From Choristoneura fumiferana (Eukaryota; Arthropoda; Insecta; Lepidoptera; Tortricidae): a stretch of 64,000 bases of DNA. The position numbers and the translations under genes were made by a program. The notes beneath the pieces are model-generated. The model searched no databases, was not told the origin of the DNA, and saw nothing but the letters and a program-made list of their open reading frames with translations. Below are positions 42,946 through 56,100 of this stretch, one piece after another. The DNA lies in contig NC_133493.1 in the NCBI RefSeq assembly GCF_025370935.1, forward strand, positions 169,799 to 233,798. The letters run 5' to 3'. The first letter of the stretch is position 1. Each line of letters starts with the position of its first letter.

Positions 42946-43819
42946 AAAAAGGTTTATTCCAACAATAATTCAACTGAATGACTAAACTTATTATTTAACT
43001 AAATGCCCAGCAAAAGCAAAAGTACGTATTCATTTCGGCTACTTTTTAAACTGGCATAAAAATAAAAAAGTATGAAAGAACACGTTGATGTCTTTTATAT
43101 GAAAAGTAAGCAAAGTCAAATGAAGGTCGTAAAATGAACTTATTTTCCTTTTTTTGACTAGCGTTGCGTTTGCTTGACGAAACGTAGGATAACAACACAA
43201 AGCCTGGACCCCTGACTATCCCTGCTAAGTGCTAGTACGTACAACGATTGGGGTCATTGACTTCTAGCTTCAAACAAACTGCCGATCACCGGCTATCGGG
43301 TTATAAAACATGATCCTTACTGTTACAAAGTTATGATAATCTTATCTTATAAGTAAATAAGAAACCTACCCCAAAAAGTACCTGTTCGTTACGTAAACTC
43401 TTTACTATTAGGGTCAACCAGAATTTATTGAAAAATACCAATATTTCGAAAACTATAAGTTTTGATTCAGGTTTAAATACACTTAACGAAATAAATATTG
43501 GAAAAATTCATTACTGACATTACAATAATTAAGTAGTTACCTACTGCAAAAGACGAAAGATGAACAACCTAATGCATTATAGGTTCTGGGTTTTCATACA
43601 GAACATTAAATAAAACTGATAGCTGCCTACCGTTTTAGTACCAGAAAAAGAGAAATAATGTGAAAGGTCACAAGATATGAGTCAGACGCAAAATATTCTA
43701 TCATCTCTCTTAGTTACGTCGTTAGTTTTAGGGACACACCGTATTTTATATTTTTCTTCATATTTCTCTTAATTTACATAGGAATTTCCTAGAATAAACA
43801 GTAAGAAGCTGGTTTTCTG

Positions 43820-44193
43820 TCAGTGCAGTGGCACAAAACAAACCCGTTGCCATATCTACCGGTATCGCCGGTGTCCGGGCAGAAATAAACTTGACGTCCA
43901 ACAGCCCACAAGTGGGGCAGTCGCGTGGTAAAACATCAGCGAAGTTCGCTCAACACAACCATATTAAACTGGACTTTCACAACTCTATACGATCTTAAAA
44001 TCCCGCTAGAGCTGAGTTCCGTTCCTTCCCGCGCGTCGGCCGAACGCATCGGACCACCGTCTCGAATTAAAATAAAAAAAAACTTTCGCGCCAACAGAAA
44101 CGTCACTTTAATTTTTTAATTTTGAGTTCCTCGATGTTCAGGTGAACTGTGTTTTCGGAGTATTGTGTTTTGCGTCTCGAAGTGGGACGGAAT
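43820..44193 (+). other. Probable 5' flank and leader of the secreted-protein gene
   Basis: The sequence directly before the ATG at 44,194 lacks recognisable repeats and contains GC-richer patches ('cccgcgcgtcggccgaacgc', 44,029). An initiator-like TCAGTG lies near 43,829. There is no TATA box. The transcription start cannot be placed. Confidence 0.3.
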
Positions 44194-47100
44194 ATGACGC
44201 GACAACACCTTGTTTGTTTGGTGAGTTTTTTTAGAATAACTGTCTGTTCGTGCGTGCCCTTACGTGTATATAGATCACGGAATACTGTTATATCGGTTCC
44301 ATTTCTACGGCATGGCAATATATGTAGATTCTAAATGTTTCAATTCCTCAAAAAACATAATGTATGGGTAATATGGTTGAAAGCCCATTATAAGATATTT
44401 TTTTAAAAAAACTTTTAAAATACAGGCTGCAGTTTTTACACAAAAACAGTGTTTTCTATCTTAGCTAATGCTATATAGACAATAATTATTATAATACATA
44501 CAATAACTTCAACTCTTAAAATAAGTCTGATTAAATTAAGGATGCTCAACACTTCGTTAAAATTAAATTATTAAACTCAAATTACGAACACCCTTAGTTG
44601 TCTAGGTCATTTTCTCCGTTGTTCTGATATGTTCAGGTGCGAAATAAATAGTTAAATTAGACTATTTCAATTAATGCTTTTTTAAAATCGGAATCGATTG
44701 TATCCATTCAAAATAGTTTCACCGATCTATTTTACGTTTTTTGACCGAATATTTAGTTCTCAAATGAAACACGTGCCGTTCTACATTAGTTTATTTACGT
44801 AGAAAAGAAGAAAGTGCAGCAAAAAACGGAGATGTGGCGGGAATGCGGAGAAATGCGCACAGCGCGCGCCGGTACGGATACGGACTCCAAAAACGTCTAA
44901 ACATACAATAGTTAAGTTATAGTTGTGATGTATTGCGGAACGTGAGCAATTTACATTGAGTGTCGGTAAAACCGAGCGAAGCGAGTTTTTCAAGCCGACA
45001 CTAGGTAGGGAATTTCCTAAATTCCGCAGTATCGTACAACGCAATGCTTTAGAATACATCATGGGGTGAAGTTGGTATTTGGATATGGGTGGGGTCTCTA
45101 AGATCCGAGCTTAGGGATTTCTATAAAAAGCCCGTCTTCCCACTGCAGTGCTTTGATTGGAGCACAGGAATGCAGGTACCAACAAGTCCGATTTGTCCAC
45201 GTCCCCGTCGTACCCCCTGGGACCTTCTGCGCCCGTACTCTATGTGCGAGCACCATCTCTTTCAGAGCGCAGATGCTAAGGGCAAAGGGCGAAGGCGAGC
45301 AACTGGCGCCTTAAAACTGGTTTCAACTCGGGAAGGGACGATACCTGAAAAGAAACGGAGCTAGGTCTTGAGCTCTAAAGTGGCAGCCCCACTAAAGGCC
45401 TAGGACGCAGGGGGTTAATCACCCACTCGTCTGAACACAAACGATTGTGAAAGGAAAAGTAAAACTTACGGACCGGATTTTAAACCAACGACCTGGCTAC
45501 CCAAAAACGGCTACTTTATGTACATGGGTGATAAGTTGGAGAAGGAAAGCCATGAAAGCCATGAACAGATCGGAATGGAGAGATTTACTGGACCAGGCTA
45601 AGGCCTACCCGAGGCTGTAATGCCTCAGATGATGATGAGCTGGAACTACGAAAAAATAGTAAAAACAAAATTTTAGAGGATATAATCGATGAGCAGAGAA
45701 CAAATCAAAATTGATCGCAGGCACAGATATGAATAGTATCTATATCGGTGTTCGCAGGTTTCCTTAAAAAAAAACGATTTCTACAAGCTTTAACTTTCAC
45801 TTGTCGCTTTTTTTTATTAATGCATTGAATGTAATATCTCAGTTGTTTTTTCGACCACTAGCTCAATTAGATGATTGAGCTAAAGTTTGTCAAACTTTAA
45901 GTGACAGTCAAAGATCTTTAGGGCCGCTACGAAATTCGAAAATCGATATTCGTATAGTACCGTCCCTCTCACTCTCGTATGAAATAATATTAGCGTCAGC
46001 GGGACGGTACGATACGAACTTCGATTTTCGAATTTAAACTAAATTAAGATTTCGCGCTGTCCTCGTTCATCCACCATTACCTAGAATTTTTCTAGATTTT
46101 TTTTACCGTACAATGGCAAAAACTACTAGACAGTGGCAAAACTGTCCTCCAATGGACAGCGCCATATTTTTCTAAACAACAACAACAACAACAAACTAAA
46201 TTAACATTACGAGAGATTAAGATGTAACAAAGTTGAACTGATCTCTCAAATGGATATGGGGCTAAGGGAAGAAGGGAGGAACGTATGTAGTTTGAATGAC
46301 AAGCCAGTAGGTACAGCCAATAAAATTGAGAGTTTGCAAAAAAGATTGCATTAAAAATGAAACTTATAGAAATGTTAAAAAAATCCAGCTGTGCCCAAAA
46401 TACCGACAGCGAACTCGTTTCGGAGTTTATTTTGTCACCGATATCGTGCGAGAAGGAGGTCGGGGCGCGGAATGCGCGGTCCCGTTCGGCCGCCGTTACC
46501 GCACCGAGCACCATGCATATTGCATGAGCGCGCGCAGGGCCTCGATCCTTGGCTACTTCACGCTACTTGCTCTAATGATCTATGGCAGGAGTGGCCAACT
46601 TGATTAGATCCAAGATCTACTGTTTACTGCCGAACCCCTGTTTTGAAATCTTAAATGAAACGGAATAGTTCAGTATTTATATTTTTTTCCTTGCCACGAT
46701 CGACTGGACTAATATTCGCGATCGTCAGTTGGTTGAGTTTCATTGATTACATTCATCAATATCATCATAGCCATAGGACGTCCACTTGGACATAGGCCTC
46801 CCCCAAAGACCTCGCCAGTTGCCTCGGTTGGAAGCGGCTTGCATCCACCGTGAACTCGCGACTTTAACCTCATCCGTCCATCTCGTTGGTGGACGTCCTA
46901 AGCTACGCTTCCAACCTGCGTTGCGCTTGGGATTACATTGCGAGACTAGCGAGCGACTTTGATGTGGCCAATCGAGCGCCGCAATGTCATAGATACAACT
47001 TGCAAGAGTTTTCTTGCAGTACCACTACCATGAGTTTACAGTGACCGTACTCGATAGCGACGGCGTAAATTATTTGTAAACTTGTAATTTGTAATTTACG

Positions 47101-50100
47101 CCGTCGCTATCGAGTACGGTCACTGTAAACTCATGGTAGTGGTACAGATCAAAACTAGGTTTTAGGACTTACGACAATTTCAAGTAGAACAAGCAAGAAG
47201 ATTGGGTACTAGTGGTGGAGCCTTTTCACAATCAAATTCACAATGATTCCTTCGGCAGATTGCATGAAAATCCTGTGTGATCCTTTTCTTCGCAGCTGTA
47301 CAGTGATGACCTATGGGCCACCACCACCAGCCCTAGCTAGCCATTACCTGCAGCTTCGATTGCTTTGATTGACCGCGATTCAGCAACAGATTTTCATGAC
47401 CAAAATCCTCTCTGGCGATAACTTGCAAAATGCTTTAGAATGTAACATGAAGCTCCGTTAAGGGTTATTATTTCGAGAGGTTCAATAGTGTTCAGACTCA
47501 AATTTTCAGTTATAAATTAGAAATATATCGTTTATTGTTTTTAAGTTGCTTAGGATATTATCACTGAAACTTGCGGTAAATACATTTTATTCTATTTTAT
47601 CTTTTTTCCACAATAACTTAAATTTTCTGCACAAAAGTCAGTTACGTGGTCAGGTTCGGATTATCCCTGATTACTTTGTAGTATTGTAAAAAAATACAAG
47701 GTATAGAAAAACTTGCTGTTTAAAACATGGATTGAATGTTCATAATATGATATACCATGCATGCAAACATAAAAAAATTAGGACATTGATAAGACTATTT
47801 TTTTCTACATTTCCCGTTGTTCCAAAATACACCATCATTTTCGTGGTCACACTTATTAAGTATATTTTAAACAAAAAAAAGAGGTCAAACCTCCTGTAAA
47901 TCCTTTTTTAACTATAAGCAACTTTGAAAATAAGACTGCGTCAATATAACGTATAATGTTTATCGCAAGTCATAATTATTTATCTATAATTAATGTAATA
48001 AAGGTTCAGTTAGATTTGCGTCAAAGATCGAGCGTCATTTTCGTTACGGTTGCGACTTGGTAAGTATTGGGTAAATAAATATAATGTTTTACTGGTGCTG
48101 TGTCATTTGCAGTTAAGTTATTCAATATTGATTTCATTTGCTTCAAATCTATAGGATATTTACTGCAGAGCCGCGAAAGTAAGAGCTTTTCAATTTCGTG
48201 GTCATCATTTTCGTGGTCCTATGGGCCACGAAACTGATTAAAGACCACGAAAAAGATGATTTTCCCTACAAGTAGAAAAAATACAGAACACTTTTTATAG
48301 AATTTTCTGCTTTTTACAGTGTAATCGTTTATGCCGTTATTGATTTAATTGATTTAAACGAAGAATGGTTGACCGTCAACAACATTTGCTCCAGGTGTGG
48401 TTATAGGAATTATGACCAGTGCGTCGCCAATTTTGTTAACTGGCGAGAGGTTCAAGAATTATTTTGCCCTGAATGTACGTGTGAAATGTATATATCTAAA
48501 TATTAAAAGAAAACTTCGTCATTTAGAGGAGCATTTTGTTGTGTTGTTTCGTTGTAACATAATTTCGTTCTGGTTTACCGTAGACCTGCACGGGGGGGAA
48601 GGTATTGAAAACTGTTTTGGTTTGTGAGTTGAAGTTATTAATCTTACTTTAATTAAGTAATTTCTACATAGTATTTAAAAGGTTACAAAAATGACAATTT
48701 GAAGTCGTCATTTTCGTGGTCAAGTTTTAATTTTTTTTTATATAGATATCGATTGTCTATTTCTGTTGATACCTGATTAATTAAATAATGCTTATTCGTT
48801 TTCTCATTATGATCGGATTTTCATTCAAATAGTACAATTATAAGATTTTAAAATAAACAAAATGTTCTTTTTCGTGGTCTCGATGCTCATTTTCGTTACC
48901 GTTAAAATTGGATTTTTGCTTTTTTTAACCAAAATAAACTTTATCGATCTCTTATAATATAAAGCATCTTATCAGTACATATCCTTATGTTGAAAATAAA
49001 ATAGACCACATCAAAATGTGTGTTTTTATTTCTGTAACATTTATCTTACACCTCAAATAATTACCCTTAACGTTAGCTGCGGCTCCGATATATTTCTTCC
49101 CGATTGAAAATTTATCAACTTATACTTAACTTCTATCTTACCTACCCAATATTTGAATTGAAGAACCCAAAAAGTCGACTGATTATCTATAGATACTTAT
49201 AATAAATAATTTGTACCAGGGTCTGAAAGTTTTATCTTCAAACTTACCAATTAACTACAACGTTCAGGAAACGGCATAACGAGATGCATCTCACAAATGA
49301 GCTGACCCAGAGGCCGAGGAGGGCCGAACGTGCCCGGCGGTATCCCCTGCGCCGCGCGCGAAGGACGGCCTCCGACCAGTTTACTTACCAGTTTACTGGG
49401 ATACTGGGGCAGGTTCATTTGGGGTCATTCGAGGTCACGATGAGAAATTACGTGGTTTGACTCAAATAAATGGGGACTATTTGAGCCGCGGGTAAAAGCT
49501 ATAGTAGACAATTATGATCCTTTTATTTGGTGTTGTGTGTTGTTCGTGGTTGTGTACAATACTAAATGCACAAGCACCAAAAGCACAGTTACTGCAATAG
49601 TTTATGGGGATCTGCTGCAGACATTGAGTCAACTTTTATCTTACAAAAGAGAGCAATTAGAGCAATTTATAATTTGAAGACGCATGAATCTTTAAGATCT
49701 TTTTTTAAGGAAACAGGTATCCTAACCCTGCCGTCGCTTTATGTTTTTGAAATAATCATGTATGTAAGGAAGAACATGTGTTATTTTCCCACTAACGTCG
49801 ATAAGCCAAAGGCTACTAGAAACACAGGGAAGCTTCAAGTTCCATCTTACAGACTGGCTAAAACCAAAAAGTGGTTTCTGGGAAATTGCATACGTTTTTA
49901 TAATAAAATTCCAAAAAATGAAACAGATACAAAATTTTGATCCAGGCCCGGCCACATGTCCACGTTACGGCGTCGTCAATATCATATTTGGATATAATTC
50001 CGATCCGCATTAGCGATTACTTCAAATACTTAGCGAACCTACTGTGTTAAAAATAAAGTTGTGTTCAACAGAGGTTTTTCCGAACCGGTGGTAGTTTTTT

Positions 50101-53100
50101 TTTTGACATTCATAAGTGCTTGTTATAGCGTAAATTGAATAAAGATATTTTGACTTTGACTTTGAGTATTAGCATTATCTCGAAGGGCGCTTCGTTACAG
50201 ATCGAGTTGGAAAAATTAATGTTACCTAACCTACTAGCTTTTGACCGCGGCTTCGCCCGCTTGGTATTTGGTTAAGTCATCGCGCGCTGTTCCCTCGGGA
50301 ACTGTTAATTTTTCAGGGATTAAAAGTAGCCTATTGTCACTCTCTGCCACATAAACTATCTTTAATGCCAAAAATCACGTCGATCCGTCCCTCCGTTTCA
50401 ACGTGAAAGACGTATAAACATAAAAACACACACACTTTCTCATTTATAATTATTTTTAGGCACGGATACCTATATGGGTTATGTTTCACCACACGGTAGC
50501 CGCGAGTTTTTAGTCTTGCGTGACTACTAAGTTTGAGGTCCCGGGTTAGATCTTCGTATTTGTGTGTAAAATAATAATAAGTATTTGTGCTTGAGACTAA
50601 CATGTATACCTATGTATGTATGTGTATTAATCGAAAGAATAAGAAAGTTCATCTGTTGCTTGATATCCATAGCAGAAGCTTTGCTTAGTTTGGGACTGGG
50701 TCATGGTCCCCATGATATAAATAAATAAATAAATATATATCACGGGACAATTCACACCAATTAACCTAGTCCCAAAGTAAGCTTAGTAAAGCTTGTATAT
50801 TTTTTATATTCCTCTTAATATAGCTAATGAACGGTGGACTTTAAAAACCTATTTATGAGATGCAATGATGAAGCATCACCCCGCAAAGCAAATGTTTCAT
50901 TTCCATCGATCAGCCATTTATCAATAGTCAGGATTGCGGTCAGTTCCGACACACTTTCCTGAGATGGCGCCACTGAGTCATCCACGTCTGTGATTGGCTG
51001 AATTGGGAATTAGGGTCGAGTTTCAATAGGAGCTGGATAATATGGCTGAATGGCCGTCGTGACCGTAGGACGATGGTGATGTTTTGACGCACAAAAGTTT
51101 GTGTGTAGCTTTCGGTCGTTGGATGTTGTATTATTGTTGTGGTTTTTGTAAAATTTGAGCGTATTTTAGACAAAGTGATCTTTGAATGAGGCTAATATAG
51201 AAATGATGGTGCGTATTCAAATATTACAATAGATAATGCGAAGAATCTGTAGTGTGTTGACTATGTCAAATAAAAAAGTGTGGTAAATGTCTACTTATTT
51301 TTTCTTTGTCTGACTTGAGAAACCTACTTCGACATAGGCCTTCAAAAAAAGTCTATATGCTTCTAAAAAATTGGCAACGCACCAGTGGCCTTTCTATTAA
51401 TTCTATTAATTTAATTACGTATGCAACAAAAAATAATATAAATAACTTTGCTCGACGCCTCCCAAAAAAAACACTGGTTATTCTTTGTCAAATATGGCAA
51501 TAACTAATAAAGTGTATGTACCGTACCAGTGTCATATGCTAAAATCCAATAAATGACACCCTGCTCTTCTCACTGTCACCTCTAATGTTATATTGACACA
51601 AAACTAAAGATGGACTGGGACAGAACCCATGCAGTATTCGGGCGTTTACCTTAATAAACTCTTCTTAACTCTTCCCACATCATTCATCATCACTACCAAT
51701 GCTATTAAAATATCTTCCGCCGTCATTGGGGGCACCGTTTTCTCTGTTTTCACATTTCTGTCAACTTGTACTTGTAACCAGAAAGTCGCCTAAATGATCT
51801 GTTTACTTTTTACAGAAGAAAGCGCTCGTTTTTGTCTTTTATGTAACCGCAAATGAGACTCGCCGCAAGCGCACCACGACCACGACAAACTTAGGTCGCT
51901 TTGTGTGCACATCCGTTGTTTTCACCCCGGACTCGCAGTGTTGTATGGCTTATAATATGCCTATAATTATGTACATGCATATACCGGACACTTGTCCGGC
52001 GATCAGATTCCGCTGAATGCATTGCCATCTCCTCTCGGCACGTCTGACACCGGTCCGGTGTAAGGAAGAACATTTATCCATGCCAGTGTATTCACCACGT
52101 TAGACGCTACCGGACAAATCGCCTAGTTCCTGTAGATCAGTGGTTCTTAACCGGTGGTCCGCGGACCACTGGTGGTCCCTGGAAGAACTCGAAGTGGTCC
52201 GCGAAGCCATCAACAACGAATTGGCAAAACGACGCGCCAGTCAAGTAGCAGTAGCAACCGTTCATTTAAATACAATTTTACTTTTACCGTAAATTACCTT
52301 CAAACAGTTGGTGGTCCATAGCAAGAGAGAAATTTGTCAAATGGTCCCTCCTTGCTAATAGGTTAAGAACCGCTGCTGTAGATAAATAAAAACCTCACCG
52401 CCACCTCAACACCCGGGCCAAGAGAAGTGTCTGCCTGTAATTCCTGAACCAACCACTTGTACGAACCTTCGCCCTGAAATCTCATGCCGCGTTCTGTAGG
52501 ATTCATTGTTTACTTTCTCTCCTACAAGCTGACCCGCTAGCCGCAAAACGCGACAATAGATAGATAGATAGAAGCGTTTATTTGGTACTGCAAACACACA
52601 AATATATTTAATTATACAAGGATGTCCGTTGAAAACAACGGACGTATAGAAGCGGCCCTCCTCAGTTCCTCTTGCTTCTGACACAGTACTCGTAACAAGG
52701 TGTATTGTGCTTCTGACGTGATAAAGTTTAAACCTGATATAAGTAGATGCAGTAGCGTAGCTAGCGGACGATAACGCAGTGTTTAGAAAATGATCAATAT
52801 TCAGATGAGAGAGTGACTTAAAAAGTATGTGCATTGTATCATCATAACTATATAATCTATCCAGTGGCGTAGCGTGCCTTGGCGGGGCCCCGTATAAAAA
52901 TTTGTTTGGGGGCCCTCATGAAGGTTAAAGATTTCTCACAAAAGAAAAAAAATGTTTGCATAGAATTAAAAGAAATATTTATTCTTCATAATTATCTGTT
53001 TATCTGTCACTTTTTCCAAATTCTTTACAATTTATACGCACGTCAGGGGCCCCCGTGGCCCGGGGGCCCCGTGTAATTGATACGGCAGATACGGCGGTAG

Positions 53101-56100
53101 CTACGGCCCTGAATCTATCTATCCATGTAGGTATGTAGGGGTTTTCGGGGATGTCAAATCGATCTAGCTTGGTCTTATCTCTGGGAAAACGATTATTATC
53201 GAGTTTTAGCCCGAACATCGCCCAGGTATTTATCATATATTATTTATATTTTAAACATATTAATATTAACCATACAAGGAATGTTACATGTTTTGGTAAC
53301 TGTGTGTGCATAGAACTCTTATATCGCGCGCGCCGTGTATACTTAGGTTAACGCGCGAATAAACGACGACACGGCGTGACTGCTCGGATCATTTACTGTA
53401 GTTTGAGCGTTTGAGCACACTTCCTTAATGTTTGTTGAGATAATAACATTTTAAATAGGCAATTAGTAGTAACTATAGTGAACGTTATAACGTTGTTGAG
53501 GTATCAGCAGGGCTATTACGAAACTCGAAACTCGAAGTTCGTGTCGTGCGTTCCCTCTTACACGTCTTACGAGAGCGAGAGGGTCGGTACAATACGATCT
53601 TCGAGTTTTGAGTTTCGTAGTAGCCCTACTGGCCCCTGGCCTTATACCACGCAGTGAAAATTCAAACTTCGTATCGGCATATTGTTTAATACGAGAGTAA
53701 GAGGGATGGCACGATACGGACTTCGATTTTCGAATTTCGTAGTAGCCCCCCTGGCTCGAATGTTTTCTCTAATAGGCACTTACATTTAGATTACTTACGT
53801 GCTAGTTATCTTATTATAATAACTGTGCATCCGTCTGTTCTGTTCTGTTCTGGGACAAGAAATAAACTGTGGTATATCAGATTTAACAATGCTTATTTTG
53901 TGTGACTGTCTAAACGAACGAACTGAATTGTTCGGAAGTTAACACACATATCATAAATTTTTTTCGCCGGCGTATGCAGAAGCCATAAACTCAGAGTGCG
54001 AGCCGGGGTTTGAACTCACGATCTTCTGCTTGAGGAGGCTTACAGTAGTCTATATTCTGCAGAAAATATATCCATTTATGTGTTTCTTTCATAAAGTCAA
54101 TGCCCATGCGTTTCAAACTGTAACTGGATGGAATAACATTAGCACAGCGCACGCTAACATATACGACGCGCGTTTGTTTGCTTATAATATTACACGACTA
54201 TTAGCGAACTCGTGTGCTAAAGTTCAATGACATGGATGACAGTTGTAGTTTTTACAGACCCGTGTCAAAGCTAAAACTAGAATTTAATCATCCACTAGGA
54301 TCGAGGGATATTCTACTAATAAAAACCGGCCAAGAGCGTGTCGGACACGTCCAAAATAGGGTTCCGTAGCCATTACGAAAAAATTAAGTAATATTTTTCT
54401 AAGGATTTCGTATTTTATACGGAATCTTCCAAGTTTAGGCATATTTTATACCTTAGGCTGCTATTTACTCATATACTACTAATAAGTCTCAAGCAAACTT
54501 AGCCGTTATAGTTTTCCTTGAAAGTTTGATATACTTACTACTATCCTGAATTTTTTCAAATTTTTCCACCCACTGGTTTACATTTTAGAGGGGGGGGGGA
54601 CGCTCGATTTTAATGAAAATTTGCACTTTAAAGTTGAATATTTCACAAACAAAGCACTGAATCGAAAAATCGTCTTAGCAAACCCCTAATGGTTTTAAAA
54701 GACCTATCCAATGATACCCCACACTATAGGGTTGGATGAGAAAAAAAAAATCACCCCCACTTTACGTCTATGGGAGGTACCCTAAAAAAAATGATTTTTG
54801 AATTTTTAATTGTACCATTTTGTCGGCATAGTTTACCTATATATCCGTGAAAAATTACAGATTTCTAGCATTGATAGTCCCTGAGCAAAGCCGCGGACGG
54901 ACAGACCAGACAGACAGACATGGCGAAACTATAAGGGTTCCGTTTTTTGCCATTTTGGCTCCGGAACCCTAAAAACGTGAGAAACTTTGTGAAGATGTTT
55001 AGATAACAAACATCCAAACTCAGCCATAACATAACAGCTCGACGGGTTAATAGGTGAAGTTTGGCACACAGTTATAATTTGGACTGACACATAGAAGAAG
55101 GATTTATTTGACTGTAGACTGTAGCGTACGGACCTCACGATAGCAACGCCATCTAGCGATATTCACTTGTCGGACGGAATCCTGATCCATTTATATAAAC
55201 ACAGGTTGTTGAGAGCGCCACTTAACTGACCGCCACCGCCAGGCTTGACCTCTGTTGACCCAGCTACAGTCTAGAGCAGCGGCGTCCGTCCGGTGGCCGG
55301 CGTTACTGGGTGAAGGTCAGCGTAACGGGACGGCGTGACGTCATCGGACGCTTTGCTGCGCGTGCGTGTGGGCATAGTTTAAGAACGTTCGTTTTTAGGG
55401 TTCCGGAGCCAAAATGGCAAAAACGGAACCCTTATAGTTTCGCCATGTCTGTCTGTCTGTCTGTCCGTCCGCGGCTTTGCTCAGGGACTATCAATGCTAG
55501 AAAGCTGTAATTTTGCACGGATATTTATATTTAGTTTAATTATGGTCAGTACCTTTATGGAGGTCTTGCAGAAGCTTCACGGACCCCCATGGTTCCACGG
55601 TTTGGCGGCCTGGGGGTGGCGAATAGGGCAATCACCCGGGGCCTCGCTCTTGCAAGGACCTCGCGCAACAACCCAAGCAAATAAAAAAAATATAGATTTT
55701 TTTAAACTATATTTTCGCATCACATACTTTTCACGAAGGACAAAGGGCCTCGCAAAGACCAGCCGCCCAGAGCCTCGCAATGGGTAAGGCCGCCGCTGGC
55801 TCCACGGAGAACAATTTGAAAATAGCTGGTAGGTATAGATGTCCATTGATTATAGGGTAGGTTAATTTAGACGATTCCGAAAGAGAGGAGCGTTGAGCGT
55901 GGTTAAGCATGTAGTTGTAGTGTGATAATTGGGCACTTTCAGTGTTTAGCAGTGACACAATAGTTTACTGCTAAATATCTAAATGCATATTGCTTGTATA
56001 AGCGGCAATCCAACTGTATATAACTAAGATGCAATTTCGATTAAATGGTTCTTTTACGCACATCTACAACTGTCGTCTTTGACCACCACGTCCCTTCTTA

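Noticed and set aside
46092..46607. Minus-strand frame of 140 codons and overlapping plus-strand frames
   Set aside because: They cover a fragment of the dispersed foldback element and low-complexity (AAC)n DNA. Composition is unlike that of the confirmed exons and no motif was recognised.
53000..55100. Weak open frames of 60-80 codons in the 53-55 kb region
   Set aside because: No domains, no splice context, and they overlap recognised repeat families. Frames of this length are expected by chance in AT-rich DNA.
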